Source: Actinomycetes bacterium
GTDB taxonomy: Bacteria > Actinomycetota > Actinomycetes > Mycobacteriales > Mycobacteriaceae
NCBI GenBank assembly: GCA_023404955.1
Contig: JAEXZY010000034.1
Location: forward strand, 78,701-142,700
Reading direction: 5' to 3'
DNA length: 64,000 bases
Shown: piece after piece, positions 15,858 to 24,895 of the stretch
Layout: every line of letters begins with the position of its first letter
How positions within the stretch are numbered: the first letter of the stretch is position 1
Notes under the pieces: generated by a model
The model's database searches: none
What the model saw: the letters and a program-made list of their open reading frames with translations, nothing else
Told to the model about the DNA's origin: nothing
Translations under genes and position numbers: made by a program

Positions 15858-16970
15858 CTACGTCAGGACCAGGACCACGGCCTGGCCGTCGTGGTCGCCG
15901 GTGGTGACCGTGTCGGTGTTGTAGGCGTTGTCGAGCGCGATCTGGTCAGCCGAGGTGGCCCGCCCGCTCGCGACCATCTTCGTGGCCAGCGCGTCCCGGG
16001 CGACGTTCGACGAGACGTAGAGGTGGGCAGGGCGGCCGTTGTAGGTGCCCCATTCCTCCTCGCTGAACGTGCCGCTCCACACGTAGCCGCCGGGCGTGGC
16101 CACCGGGGCGGGGCCGAAGATCCGGCCGTGGTTGTTGGTCTCGAGGAAGAAGTTGTCCGAATAGCCCTGCAGTAAACCGCTGGGCTGCTGGCGATATGCC
16201 TTGCCGTTGATGATGCCGCGGAAGCCACCGGTGTGAATGGGCTGCGGCGGGAAGCCCGACGCCCGCATGGCCTGGTTCAGCCGGATCCTGGCTTGGAACG
16301 CGTTCTTCGACTTGGTGTCCACGATGACGACGTTGACCGGCTCGAGCAACGTCTTGCCGTCCTCGAGTTGGCCGCCGTAGTCCGAGATCTGACCGCTGGG
16401 CTCGATCATCCACTTGCCGATGTCGCCGTACTGGGTGCTCACCTGGTCGGTGGACGCCGGTGCGACGGGCTCGGCGGCGGTGGTGGCAGCAGCGGTCAGG
16501 ACACGCTCGGCGCGCCGGTCAGCGGCGGCCTCAAATTCCTGCCGCACGACCTCGAGCACGGCGAGCAGCGGCCGCTTGGCCGCCTGAGTACTCGCCTGCT
16601 CGTCGTCGCTCGTCGCGCGCACCGGACGGAACAGCGAACGCGGCCGGCTCGTCGGACCGTCGGCCACCGCCTTCTCGCCGTCAGCCTTCGCCTCGCGGTT
16701 GGTCTTCGTCAGCCGCGACGTGCGGACGGACGGTCCGGCGTTGCCCGTCGTCGTCGTGGCAGAGGCAACCGACCTGGTCGCCGCGGCGGCCTGGTCGTTG
16801 CCCGCGGAATCATCAGCGTGGGCGACGGCGGTGCCGCCGGCGACGGCCGCGCCCACCCCGAGCGTGAAAGCCAGCAGTCCGACACGTCCGATGTGCACCC
16901 CAGACGCTTGTGCGGCGCGCTGTGAAGATCCCTGCCGCGCTGCGATGTACGAGACACTGTGCCGTCCCAT
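15858..16970 (-). CDS. Secreted protein of unknown function
   Basis: A 370-aa exported protein with a signal-like segment at residues 24-52 (GRVGLLAFTLGVGAAVAGG, then AVAHADD). A low-complexity Ala/Thr/Arg region runs to about 180, followed by a conserved-looking C-terminal domain with IGKWMIEPSGQISDYGGQ, VNVVIVDTKSKNAFQARI and GTFSEEEWGTYNGRPAHLYV. No catalytic motif was recognised. It is convergent with the metalloprotease-like gene, with only 3 bp between stops, and shares its leader style. Confidence 0.6.
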   Translation of the reverse strand: MGRHSVSYIAARQGSSQRAAQASGVHIGRVGLLAFTLGVGAAVAGGTAVAHADDSAGNDQAAAATRSVASATTTTGNAGPSVRTSRLTKTNREAKADGEKAVADGPTSRPRSLFRPVRATSDDEQASTQAAKRPLLAVLEVVRQEFEAAADRRAERVLTAAATTAAEPVAPASTDQVSTQYGDIGKWMIEPSGQISDYGGQLEDGKTLLEPVNVVIVDTKSKNAFQARIRLNQAMRASGFPPQPIHTGGFRGIINGKAYRQQPSGLLQGYSDNFFLETNNHGRIFGPAPVATPGGYVWSGTFSEEEWGTYNGRPAHLYVSSNVARDALATKMVASGRATSADQIALDNAYNTDTVTTGDHDGQAVVLVLT

Positions 16971-17090
16971 GGCCCACCTTTCGTCCCCCCGCGGCAGCGC
17001 GCGGAATGCGCGGCGCCGTCGGCCGCCGGTGAGTCTATCGGCTGATCATGACATCGACAGCAAAGTAGACGCCGATAGCCACAGAACACA

Positions 17091-17130
17091 CAGAACGGCC
17101 CGCCACCGGTAGTGGTGGCGGGCCGTTCTG
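17091..17130. terminator. Perfect 17-bp hairpin downstream of the CsbD gene
   Basis: 17091-17107 and 17114-17130 are exact reverse complements around a 6-base loop. It lies just past the csbD-like stop and upstream of the next leftward gene, so it probably ends that transcript. There is no T-tract on the minus strand, as is common in mycobacteria. Confidence 0.75.
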
Positions 17131-17137
17131 CGGCGGA

Positions 17138-17311
17138 CTACTTCTTGAAGGCGTCCTTCACGTTCTCCACGGCGTCCTTGATGCTGGACTTGGCCTGGTC
17201 CATCTTGCCCTCGTTCTCAGTGCTCTTGTCACCGGTCACCTTGCCCAGGCCTTCCTTGGCCTTGCCGCCCAGGTCGTCGATTTTGTTGCTGGCCTTGTCG
17301 TCGGCGCCCAT
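17138..17311 (-). CDS. CsbD-family stress protein
   Basis: A 57-aa hydrophilic protein typical of the CsbD family, which is induced in general stress responses and has no known activity. The sequence is Lys/Asp/Gly-rich with NKIDDLGGKAKEGLGKVTGD and a helical tail. The ATG at 17311 gives the family's usual length; extending upstream adds an unrelated basic segment. A strong hairpin follows. Confidence 0.88.
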   Translation of the reverse strand: MGADDKASNKIDDLGGKAKEGLGKVTGDKSTENEGKMDQAKSSIKDAVENVKDAFKK

Positions 17312-17399
17312 GTGCGTGGTCCCTTCGCTCTCGTGTCCAGCCCGGAGGTCGGGCCGTTGCGAGGGGTGTACCTGAACCAGCCGGATTTGAAACACGCCG

Positions 17400-17618
17400 T
17401 CATGCAAGGGCCGACTCCGGCACCCATTCGAGCAGGTCGCCGGGCTGGCAGTCCAACACCGCGCACATCGCCTCCAACGTGCTGAACCGTACGGCCTTGG
17501 CCCGGCCGTTCTTGAGTACCGCGACGTTGGCCGGGGTCAGCCCCACCCTCTCGGCGAACTCCCCGACGCTCATCTTGCGGCGGGCGAGCTGGACGTCGAT
17601 GCGGACGACGATTGGCAT
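17400..17618 (-). CDS. XRE-family HTH regulator (YozG type)
   Basis: A 72-aa protein that is almost entirely a Cro/C1-type HTH: MSVGEFAERVGLTPANVAVL (16-35) followed by STLEAMCAVLDCQPGDLLEW. Small regulators of this type are typically paired with DUF2975 membrane proteins, and the DUF2975 gene here ends on the first base of this start codon (TGATG). It may sense signals through its membrane partner; targets are unknown. Confidence 0.85.
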   Translation of the reverse strand: MPIVVRIDVQLARRKMSVGEFAERVGLTPANVAVLKNGRAKAVRFSTLEAMCAVLDCQPGDLLEWVPESALA

Positions 17619-18097
17619 CAGATCACCGCGTCCATCTCACTGCGTAAGGTCGTGGCCTGCCGTAACAGCTCGCGCAGCACGAGAATCAGCAGCCCGAGCA
17701 CCGCGGCGCTGACGAGGATGACGAACAACAGCAGGGGCAGTCCGGGATCGGTGGCGTGCAGACCGACGTAACCGAACAGCGCGGCGAAGACCGACCATCC
17801 GGCGAACACCGCAACCGCGATCGCGTCCACCCAGACCAGCGACCGGGCGGTGAAAATCTGATCGTTGCGCACGAGGGTCAGCAGCCGCCACGTGCAGACC
17901 ACCACCACCTGCACGCACAGCAACAGGAAGACCGACACCGAGGTCAGCGGCCAGCGGAGGTGTGCCCGGGTCGGATCCTCTTGCGCCATGTACGCGAATT
18001 GCCCTGGCAGAGAGAAGGTCTGGAGCAGGACGAGTACGGCGAACAGTGCCGCGAGGAAGACCTTGAGCACGGGAACGACCCGACTGACGACAGTCAC
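17618..18097 (-). CDS. DUF2975-type membrane protein
   Basis: A 159-aa protein with four hydrophobic segments (about 8-28, 50-72, 90-112 and 120-145) and basic loops such as RLLTLVRNDQIFTARSLVWV, characteristic of DUF2975. It is encoded directly upstream of the XRE regulator in one operon. The role is unproven; the pairing suggests a membrane sensor or anti-regulator. Confidence 0.78.
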   Translation of the reverse strand: MTVVSRVVPVLKVFLAALFAVLVLLQTFSLPGQFAYMAQEDPTRAHLRWPLTSVSVFLLLCVQVVVVCTWRLLTLVRNDQIFTARSLVWVDAIAVAVFAGWSVFAALFGYVGLHATDPGLPLLLFVILVSAAVLGLLILVLRELLRQATTLRSEMDAVI

Positions 18098-18141
18098 CCC
18101 CCGAGTTTCGACAGGTATCTATCGAAAGTCAATAGGTAGGG

Positions 18142-19227
18142 TCACACGCCCGCGGGCACGTCGGCGGGCGCGGGCTCCACCGTCACCTTGATCGCCTCAC
18201 CGTTCTTGACGATCTGGAAGGCATCGAGCACGTCGTCCAGCGGGATGTGGCGGGTGATGAGGTCCTTGACGGGCACCTGCCCGCTCGAGATGTACTCGAG
18301 CGCCCGCTTGTTGTGCTCGGGTGCCGACCCGTTGGCGCCGTGGATGTGCAGCTGCCGGTAGTGGACCAGGTTGGAGTCGCAGGTGATCGTCGGGTTCGTC
18401 TTCGGCAGGCCGCCGAAGAACGAGATCCGGCCGTTGCGGGCAGCCATCGAAATCGCATGCTCCTGAGCGACATTGGCGGCCGTCGCGGTGATCACCACGT
18501 CGGCGCCGCGGCCGCCGGTGAGCTCCATGACGCGTTCGACGACGTCGACCTCGGCGCCGTTGATGATCTCGTCGGGGGCCACGGCATCGGCCGACATCTG
18601 CAACCGGGCGGCGTTGACGTCGACCAGGTACACCGGCCCGCAGTTGTGGACGCCCCGTGCGATGCGGATGTGCATGCAGCCGATGGGTCCGGCACCGAAC
18701 ACCACCACGGTGTCACCCTCTTCGATGCCGAGCAGTTCCTGGGCGTTGATCGCGCAGGCGAACGGCTCTGCCGCCGACGCCTCGTCGAAACCGACGTTGT
18801 CCGGAATGCGGTTCAGCCCATCGACTTTGAGGACCTGCCGGGGCACGATCATGTACTCGGCGAAGCCGCCGTCGTACTGGTAGCCCATCGACGTCTGGTT
18901 CTGGCACACCGCCATCCAGCCTTTGCGGCACTCGTAGCATTCCCCGCAGGGCACCGCCGCGATGACCTGCACGCGATCGCCGACTTCCCAGTTGCTGCCG
19001 TAGGTGGCGTTGACCTCGGTGCCGACCTCGACGATCTCACCGGCGATCTCGTGTCCGATCGTGCGCGGGGGCGTCAGGTTCTGGTGGCCGTTGTAGAAGA
19101 TCTTCACATCGGTGCCGCAGGTCGAGCAGTTGCGCACGCGCAGTTTGACCTCATCGGGCGCGCAGGTCGGTTCCGGCACGTCTTCCAGTCGGACGTCTTC
19201 GGGGGCGTAGAAGCGCAGTGCCTTCAT
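18142..19227 (-). CDS. Zinc-dependent sugar-alcohol-type dehydrogenase
   Basis: A 361-aa medium-chain dehydrogenase. Catalytic zinc site: CSTCGTD and GHEIAGE; structural zinc site: CGECYECRKGWMAVC; Rossmann motif VVFGAGPIGCMH. The start at 19227 follows GAGAGGACACC. It is divergent from a mannitol-type PTS gene, which suggests it oxidises the imported sugar alcohol or its phosphate, as sorbitol- or galactitol-phosphate dehydrogenases do. The exact substrate is not readable from sequence. Shared CGGGCAT half-sites in the intergenic region suggest joint control. Confidence 0.8.
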   Translation of the reverse strand: MKALRFYAPEDVRLEDVPEPTCAPDEVKLRVRNCSTCGTDVKIFYNGHQNLTPPRTIGHEIAGEIVEVGTEVNATYGSNWEVGDRVQVIAAVPCGECYECRKGWMAVCQNQTSMGYQYDGGFAEYMIVPRQVLKVDGLNRIPDNVGFDEASAAEPFACAINAQELLGIEEGDTVVVFGAGPIGCMHIRIARGVHNCGPVYLVDVNAARLQMSADAVAPDEIINGAEVDVVERVMELTGGRGADVVITATAANVAQEHAISMAARNGRISFFGGLPKTNPTITCDSNLVHYRQLHIHGANGSAPEHNKRALEYISSGQVPVKDLITRHIPLDDVLDAFQIVKNGEAIKVTVEPAPADVPAGV

Positions 19228-19292
19228 CGTGGTGTCCTCTCGGGTCGGCAACATGCTCGGCTGGTGTGCTCTACAGCACTCTATCCGCCATA

Positions 19293-19352
19293 CGGGCATA
19301 AAACCACCGCAATTGTTGACCGAATATGCCCGAGTCCTTGCGCAGATGCCCG
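19293..19352. promoter_or_regulatory. Candidate DeoR-type operator between divergent PTS and dehydrogenase genes
   Basis: CGGGCATA at 19293-19300 is the reverse complement of TATGCCCG at 19325-19332 (32 bp apart), and a third ATGCCCG lies at 19346-19352. All are in the 183-bp divergent promoter region. The DeoR gene at 21401 is the natural candidate to bind here. Confidence 0.55.
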
Positions 19353-19410
19353 TTTGTGCGGTGTACTACATGGTGTGACCGGCGTCACCGGCGAGAATCG
19401 GAGGAGCTCC

Positions 19411-21399
19411 ATGTCAACTGCAACCCAGGACACACCGCCCCGTGTCGGGGCCCGGGTGCGCGTTCAGAAGTTCGGCACCGCACTGTCGAACATGGTCATG
19501 CCCAACATCGGGGCGTTCATCGCGTGGGGCCTGATCACCGCGCTGTTCATCGAGCAGGGCTGGCTGCAGGGCATCTTCTCCGCCCTGAAGAATCCCGACG
19601 GCTGGGTGGCCCACATCGGGGGATGGGGCTCCTACGACGGCGGCGGGATCGTCGGGCCGATGATCACCTACCTGCTGCCGATCCTGATCGGTTACACCGG
19701 CGGCCGGATGGTGCACGGCAACCGCGGCGCAGTCGTCGGCGCGATCGCCACGATCGGCGTGGTGACCGGTTCGGACGTGCCGATGTTCATGGGCGCCATG
19801 CTCATGGGCCCGCTCGGTGGCTGGTGCATGAAGAAGCTGGACGCGCTGTGGGAAGGCAAGATCCGCCCCGGCTTCGAGATGCTCGTCGACAACTTCTCCG
19901 CCGGCATCCTCGGCATGCTGCTGGCGATCCTCGGCTTCTTCGGTGTCGGCCCGATCGTCTCGGCCTTCACCCGCGGCGCCGGTAATGCCGTCGACTTCCT
20001 CGTCGACAACGATCTGCTGCCGCTCACGTCGCTGCTCATCGAGCCGGCGAAGGTGCTGTTCCTCAACAACGCCATCAACCACGGCGTGCTCACCCCGTTG
20101 GGCACCACGCAGGCCCTGGAAACCGGCAAGTCGATCCTGTTCCTGCTGGAGACCAACCCCGGCCCCGGCCTCGGTGTGCTGTTGGCGTTCATGTTCTTCG
20201 GCCGGGCGGCGGCCCGCGCGTCCGCACCCGGTGCGGCGATCATCCAGTTCTTCGGCGGCATCCACGAGATCTACTTCCCGTACGTGCTGATGAAGCCGAA
20301 GCTGATCGCCGCGACCATCCTCGGCGGCATGACCGGTGTGTTCATCAACGTGCTGTTCGGCTCGGGCCTACGCGCTCCCGCCGCGCCGGGGTCGATCATC
20401 GCGATCTACGCCCAGACACCGGGCAACAGCTTCCTCGGCGTCACGCTGGCGGTCCTCGGTGCCACCGCGGTGTCGTTCGCGGTTGCCGCGTTCTTGCTGA
20501 AGACGGACAAGGAAACCGACGAGCCCGACCTCGCGGCCGCGACGGCAAACATGGAGTCGATGAAGGGCAAGAAGTCCAGTGTCGCTTCGGCTCTCGTCGG
20601 TACCGGCGGTGGTGTCGGAGTCGCGGCCGGTCCGATCCACACCATCGTGTTCGCCTGCGACGCCGGGATGGGCTCGTCGGCGATGGGTGCGTCGGTGCTG
20701 CGCAGAAAGATCCAGAGCGCCGGCTTCGGCGACGTGAAGGTGTCGAACTCGGCGATCTCCAACCTGACCGACACCTACGATCTCGTCGTATCCCACCGCG
20801 ATCTGACCGATCGGGCCCGCCAGCGGACACCCTCGGCGCGCCACGTCTCCGTCGACGACTTCATGGGCAGCCCCCGCTACGACGAGATCGTCGACACGTT
20901 GTCCACGACGAACGGGACCGCGGGCACCGACGCAACACCGGTAACCGACGAGCCGGCGCCCGCGACCGACGGTGACGTCCTGTCGGTGGACTCGATCGTG
21001 CTCGCCGGCACAGCCCGCAGTGCCGCCGACGCGATCGACGAAGCGGGTCACCTGCTGGTGGCCGCAGGCGCAGTCGATCAGGCCTACGTCACCGCGATGC
21101 ACGACCGGGAGAGTTCGGTCTCGACCTACATGGGCAACGGCCTGGCGATCCCGCACGGCACCAACGAGGCCAAGGACGCGATCCGGCGCACCGGGCTGTC
21201 GTTCGTGCGCTACCCCGAGCCGATCGACTGGAACGGCAAGCCGGCCGAGTTCGTGGTCGGGATCGCCGGCGCCGGAAAGGACCACATGGCGCTGCTGACG
21301 AAGATCGCGCAGGTGTTCCTCAAGTCCGACGACGTCGCCCGGCTGCGGGCGGCCACGACGGCCGAGGAGATCAAGGCGATCCTCACCGCCGCCGACTAG
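19411..21399 (+). CDS. mtlA: PTS mannitol-type permease EIICBA
   Basis: A 662-aa three-domain phosphotransferase transporter that imports and phosphorylates a hexitol, most likely mannitol. EIIC fills about the first 360 residues (NMVMPNIGAFIAWGLIT, GGIHEIYFPYVL). EIIB follows with its phosphocysteine C416 in FACDAGMGSS. EIIA is C-terminal with phospho-His H582 in IPHGTNE. All three active sites are present. The ATG at 19411 has GGAGGAGC upstream. HPr and EI are not in the window. The DeoR regulator follows after one base. Confidence 0.9.
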   Translation: MSTATQDTPPRVGARVRVQKFGTALSNMVMPNIGAFIAWGLITALFIEQGWLQGIFSALKNPDGWVAHIGGWGSYDGGGIVGPMITYLLPILIGYTGGRMVHGNRGAVVGAIATIGVVTGSDVPMFMGAMLMGPLGGWCMKKLDALWEGKIRPGFEMLVDNFSAGILGMLLAILGFFGVGPIVSAFTRGAGNAVDFLVDNDLLPLTSLLIEPAKVLFLNNAINHGVLTPLGTTQALETGKSILFLLETNPGPGLGVLLAFMFFGRAAARASAPGAAIIQFFGGIHEIYFPYVLMKPKLIAATILGGMTGVFINVLFGSGLRAPAAPGSIIAIYAQTPGNSFLGVTLAVLGATAVSFAVAAFLLKTDKETDEPDLAAATANMESMKGKKSSVASALVGTGGGVGVAAGPIHTIVFACDAGMGSSAMGASVLRRKIQSAGFGDVKVSNSAISNLTDTYDLVVSHRDLTDRARQRTPSARHVSVDDFMGSPRYDEIVDTLSTTNGTAGTDATPVTDEPAPATDGDVLSVDSIVLAGTARSAADAIDEAGHLLVAAGAVDQAYVTAMHDRESSVSTYMGNGLAIPHGTNEAKDAIRRTGLSFVRYPEPIDWNGKPAEFVVGIAGAGKDHMALLTKIAQVFLKSDDVARLRAATTAEEIKAILTAAD

Positions 21400-21400
21400 C

Positions 21401-22168
21401 GTGACGTCGGTGGATTCCGACACTCGCCAGAGCAGGATCGTCGAGTTCGCCCGCACCCGTGGGCGGGTCGAAGTGGCCTCGCTCGCGACCGAGCTGGATG
21501 TCGCGAGCGAGACCATCCGGCGTGATCTGAAGGTGCTCGCCGGGCGCCGCCTGCTCAAGCGGGTGCACGGCGGGGCGGTGCCGCTGGAGACCGCGTCGTT
21601 CGAGTCGGGTGTCGAATACCGCAGCCAGGTCGATCTCGCGCAGAAGCACCGCATCGCGATAGCGGCCACCGAACTGCTGCACGGTGCCGAAACCGTCTAT
21701 CTCGATGAAGGTTTCACGCCCCGTCTGATCGCCGAACGGCTGGCCGACGAAGAACTGACAGTCGTGACATCGTCGCTGCTGGCAGCTGAGGCGCTGGCCC
21801 ACAGCCGCACCGTCACCGTGCTGCTGCTCGGCGGCCGGATGCGCGGCCGGACCCTGGCCACCGTCGACCACTGGGCCGTGGACATGCTGTCCGGGTTGGT
21901 GATCGACGTGGCTTTCCTGGGCACCAACGGAATCTCGCTCGAGCACGGATTGACGACGCCCGATCCGGCGGTGGCCGCGGTGAAGAGCACCGCGGTGCAG
22001 GTGGCGCGACGGCCCATCCTGGTGGCCGCGCACTCGAAGTTCGGCGAGAGCAGCTTCTGTCGCTTCGCGAAGGTGTCGGACTTCGAATCGATCGTCAGCG
22101 GCGAAGAACTCGACTCGTCACTGGCCCGTCGATACGAGGCGCTCGGTCCGGTGGTGCTCCGCGCCTAG
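21401..22168 (+). CDS. DeoR/GlpR-family transcriptional regulator
   Basis: A 255-aa repressor-type protein. The N-terminal winged helix has the DeoR signature (RVEVASLATELDVASETIRR, then HGGAV), and the C-terminal part is a sugar-phosphate isomerase-like sensor domain with VYLDEGFTP, LLGGRMR and FLGTNGIS. The GTG start is one base past the PTS stop. It probably responds to the phosphorylated product of the PTS and controls the divergent promoter. Confidence 0.88.
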   Translation: MTSVDSDTRQSRIVEFARTRGRVEVASLATELDVASETIRRDLKVLAGRRLLKRVHGGAVPLETASFESGVEYRSQVDLAQKHRIAIAATELLHGAETVYLDEGFTPRLIAERLADEELTVVTSSLLAAEALAHSRTVTVLLLGGRMRGRTLATVDHWAVDMLSGLVIDVAFLGTNGISLEHGLTTPDPAVAAVKSTAVQVARRPILVAAHSKFGESSFCRFAKVSDFESIVSGEELDSSLARRYEALGPVVLRA

Positions 22169-22197
22169 TCAGTCGTCGTCGTTGTCCACGCGCTTGA

Positions 22198-22494
22198 TCA
22201 TTCGTCGCTGTCCACGACGGTGTAGAACGAGTCGCCGTCTTCGGGCGTGCCGTCGATCTGGCCGAGCGTGCGGCGGTCGGCCTGCACCTCGGGGTCGGGC
22301 GGGGGCAGCACGTCGGGCTCCTCGGCCGCGAGTCGTTCGTCGAGGCTCTCGTCGTCCTCGGCGTCGATCCAGCGGTCCGGCGGATCGACGACGATGTCGC
22401 CGTCGTCGTTGCGCACCTCGTCTGAATCCAGGGACTCGCTCGGCCCGAGGGTGTCGTCGGGTCCTGCGTCGTCGTAGTCGCCGTCGCTGTCCAT
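22198..22494 (-). CDS. Small acidic hypothetical protein
   Basis: A 98-aa highly acidic protein from ATG 22494 (a GTG four codons upstream is also possible and would overlap the preceding gene). It contains DDTLGPSESLDSDEVRNDDG and VDPPDRWIDAEDD, like actinobacterial DUF5709-type proteins. No enzyme motif is visible. It probably shares an operon with the secreted protein gene at 22508. Confidence 0.65.
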   Translation of the reverse strand: MDSDGDYDDAGPDDTLGPSESLDSDEVRNDDGDIVVDPPDRWIDAEDDESLDERLAAEEPDVLPPPDPEVQADRRTLGQIDGTPEDGDSFYTVVDSDE

Positions 22495-22507
22495 CGCCGA
22501 ATCCACG

Positions 22508-22879
22508 TCAGCCGTAGAACATGACCGAGTAGTCGGCGGTCCACGCACCACCGGCGCACTTCAACGGCACGCCGTCAGGCGATTGGGCGACCCCGGTCGC
22601 GTCGCCGCAGGGGGACCGCAGCAGTCGGACGCCCTGCAGCGGCGGGAACGACACCCACATACGCTTCGAGCCGCATGCCAGCGTGTTGCCGCTGGCGTCG
22701 AGGCCGAAGTTGTAGCGGGTGGCCTGGTTGCATTCGCCGCCTGCATGGACGCCGCGGTCCACGTACGGAACGCATGCGGCGTCGTCACAGGCGCCAGGCG
22801 AGGCCGTGGCCGTTCCGACGCCGAGCCCCAGCACGGGAGCGACGAGCAGACCACCGGCAAGTGCGAGCAGACCTTTCAT
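22508..22879 (-). CDS. Small secreted cysteine-containing protein
   Basis: A 123-aa protein with a signal peptide (residues 1-27, cut near ATASP). Six cysteines in the mature part suggest disulfides, as in CDDAAC, GECNQ, LACGSK, SPCGD and LKCAGG. The family is unknown to me. It ends just before the acidic small protein gene. Confidence 0.65.
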   Translation of the reverse strand: MKGLLALAGGLLVAPVLGLGVGTATASPGACDDAACVPYVDRGVHAGGECNQATRYNFGLDASGNTLACGSKRMWVSFPPLQGVRLLRSPCGDATGVAQSPDGVPLKCAGGAWTADYSVMFYG

Positions 22880-22958
22880 GCCCTGCAGCCTAAGTGGTCC
22901 GACCGTGCTCCCGAGCGGGCTTTGCCGGCATTGACCCCAACTGAGCCCCGTCAGGGCG

Positions 22959-23423
22959 TCAGGGGCAGCTCACCTCGATCTCGAAGGGCTTGTTGACCGG
23001 CTGCATCGGGTTGGCCATGTCGATGCCGGTCGCGTTGCCCGAGATCTTGTAGGTCTTGTCGTCCTTCTCGACCTTGGCCTCACCCTGGCCCGAACCGCTG
23101 GCATAACCGAGCGTCACGCCGTTGACGTTGCCCAATGCCACCGAGACCACCGACGGGTTGTCGCCGGTGCTGACGACGGCGCCGACGCCACCGGTCGGGT
23201 TGCCGATCGCGATGTTGGTGTTGCCGCCCGCGTCGGTGCAGACCACGTTGCCCTCGATCGCCTGGTCCTGGCCGTCGATGGTGACGGTGGACTTGCCTTC
23301 GGCGGACGCGACGGACGAGGTCTCGCCTGATGTCTCGGACTTCTTCTCGGAGGAACAGCCTGACAGGCCGGCGATGAGGATCGCTGCGCCGCCGACGGCG
23401 ACCAGGATGTCACGCTTCACCAC
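22959..23423 (-). CDS. lpqH: LpqH-type 19-kDa lipoprotein antigen
   Basis: A 154-aa lipoprotein with lipobox LSGC at residues 20-23, a Ser/Thr-rich spacer and the LpqH fold sequence (VTIDGQDQAIEGNVVCTDAG, SVALGNVNGVTLGYA, then FEIEVSCP). LpqH is a surface TLR2-active glycolipoprotein of mycobacteria; Rv3763 lies close by in M. tuberculosis. A GTG start is preceded by GGAGAA. Confidence 0.88.
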   Translation of the reverse strand: MVKRDILVAVGGAAILIAGLSGCSSEKKSETSGETSSVASAEGKSTVTIDGQDQAIEGNVVCTDAGGNTNIAIGNPTGGVGAVVSTGDNPSVVSVALGNVNGVTLGYASGSGQGEAKVEKDDKTYKISGNATGIDMANPMQPVNKPFEIEVSCP

Positions 23424-23595
23424 GGTTCTCCTTCATGTCATGGCGACTCCCCGATGGATCGCCGCGGTCAGTATGGGCGGCGGGCACAGCCGAGTTAGCC
23501 ATATTACGAAAATGTGACACAGCCGGAAGTCAGCCGATACTCAGGTTGGTCGGGCGGTCCGGCCATACCGGCCACACCGTCCGGGATTCTTCGCA

Positions 23596-24861
23596 ATGGA
23601 AGAATCGACGTCCGTGCCGCCCCCGAACACAGCCGATCCGTTCTTCCGCGTCGACGCGGAGCTCCCCGGGCGGCCGGGCCGCGCCGGCGTGATCAGCACG
23701 CCGCACGGCGAGATACAGACCCCGGCGTTCATCGCGGTCGGTACGCAGGCCACCGTGAAGGCGGTCCTGCCGGAGACCATGAAGGAACTCGGTGCGCAGG
23801 CGATCCTGGCCAACGCCTACCACCTCTATCTGCAGCCCGGCGCGGACATTGTGGACGAGGCCGGCGGGTTGGGCGCGTTCATGAACTGGTCGGGGCCCAC
23901 GTTCACCGACAGTGGTGGCTTCCAGGTGATGTCGCTGGGCGTCGGGTTCAAGAAGGTCCTGGCCATGGACACCAGCCGGGTGCAGACCGACGACGTCATC
24001 GCCGAGGGCAAGCAGCGACTCGCCCACGTCGACGACGACGGCGTCACGTTCCGCTCGCACCTCAACGGCTCGACGCACCGCTTCACCCCGGAGGTGTCGA
24101 TCGGTATCCAGCATCAGCTCGGCGCCGACATCATCTTCGCGTTCGACGAGCTCACCACGCTGGTCAACACCCGCGGCTACCAGGAGCAGTCGGTCGAGCG
24201 CACGCACCGGTGGGCACAGCGCTGCCTGACCGAGCACCGCCGGTTGACGGCCGAACGCGCCCACAAACCGCCGCAGGCTCTCTTCGGTGTGGTCCAGGGG
24301 GCGCAGTACGAGGATCTGCGTCGGCAGGCGGCGCGCGGGCTGACCGAGATCGTCGACGACGACGGCGCCGGCTTCGCCGGGTACGGGATCGGCGGCGCGC
24401 TGGAGAAGCAGAACCTTGCGACGATCGTCGGCTGGGTGACCAGCGAACTGCCCGACGACAAACCCCGGCACCTGCTGGGCATCAGCGAACCCGATGACCT
24501 GTTCGCGGCGGTGGAGGCCGGTGCGGACACGTTCGACTGCGTCTCGCCCTCGCGGGTGGCGCGCAACGCGGCGATCTACTCGGCGGACGGTCGATACAAC
24601 ATCACCGGGTCGCGGTACCGCCGTGACTTCACGCCGCTGGACGCGGAGTGCGACTGCTACACCTGCGCGCACTACACGCGTGCCTACCTGCACCACCTGT
24701 TCAAGGCCAAGGAGATCCTGGCGTCCACGCTCGCGACGATCCACAACGAGCGCTTCGTGGTTCGACTGGTGGACGACATCCGCGCCGCCATTCTCACCGG
24801 CCGCTTCGACGAGCTGCGCGACCACGTGCTGGGCCGGTATTACGCGGCGCGCGCACATTAG
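23596..24861 (+). CDS. tgt: tRNA-guanine transglycosylase
   Basis: A 421-aa enzyme that swaps the wobble guanine of GUN-anticodon tRNAs for preQ1 or queuine. Key parts: FIAVGTQATVKAV, TFTDSGGFQVMSLG (catalytic/binding Asp), GVVQGAQY, GYGIGGALE, FDCVSPSRVARNA with the nucleophilic Asp, and the zinc site CDCYTCAHYTRAYLHH. The protein is complete. Glutamyl-Q-tRNA(Asp) synthetase, which needs Q34, is encoded 4 kb away. No preQ1 biosynthesis genes are in view, so salvage is possible. Confidence 0.93.
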   Translation: MEESTSVPPPNTADPFFRVDAELPGRPGRAGVISTPHGEIQTPAFIAVGTQATVKAVLPETMKELGAQAILANAYHLYLQPGADIVDEAGGLGAFMNWSGPTFTDSGGFQVMSLGVGFKKVLAMDTSRVQTDDVIAEGKQRLAHVDDDGVTFRSHLNGSTHRFTPEVSIGIQHQLGADIIFAFDELTTLVNTRGYQEQSVERTHRWAQRCLTEHRRLTAERAHKPPQALFGVVQGAQYEDLRRQAARGLTEIVDDDGAGFAGYGIGGALEKQNLATIVGWVTSELPDDKPRHLLGISEPDDLFAAVEAGADTFDCVSPSRVARNAAIYSADGRYNITGSRYRRDFTPLDAECDCYTCAHYTRAYLHHLFKAKEILASTLATIHNERFVVRLVDDIRAAILTGRFDELRDHVLGRYYAARAH

Positions 24862-24895
24862 GGCATGACCGCAGGGACAACCGAAGTGACACAGG

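Noticed and set aside
18247..19410. Extended 5' frame of the PTS gene
   Set aside because: It is antisense to the dehydrogenase; the PTS protein begins at ATG 19411 with a good ribosome site.
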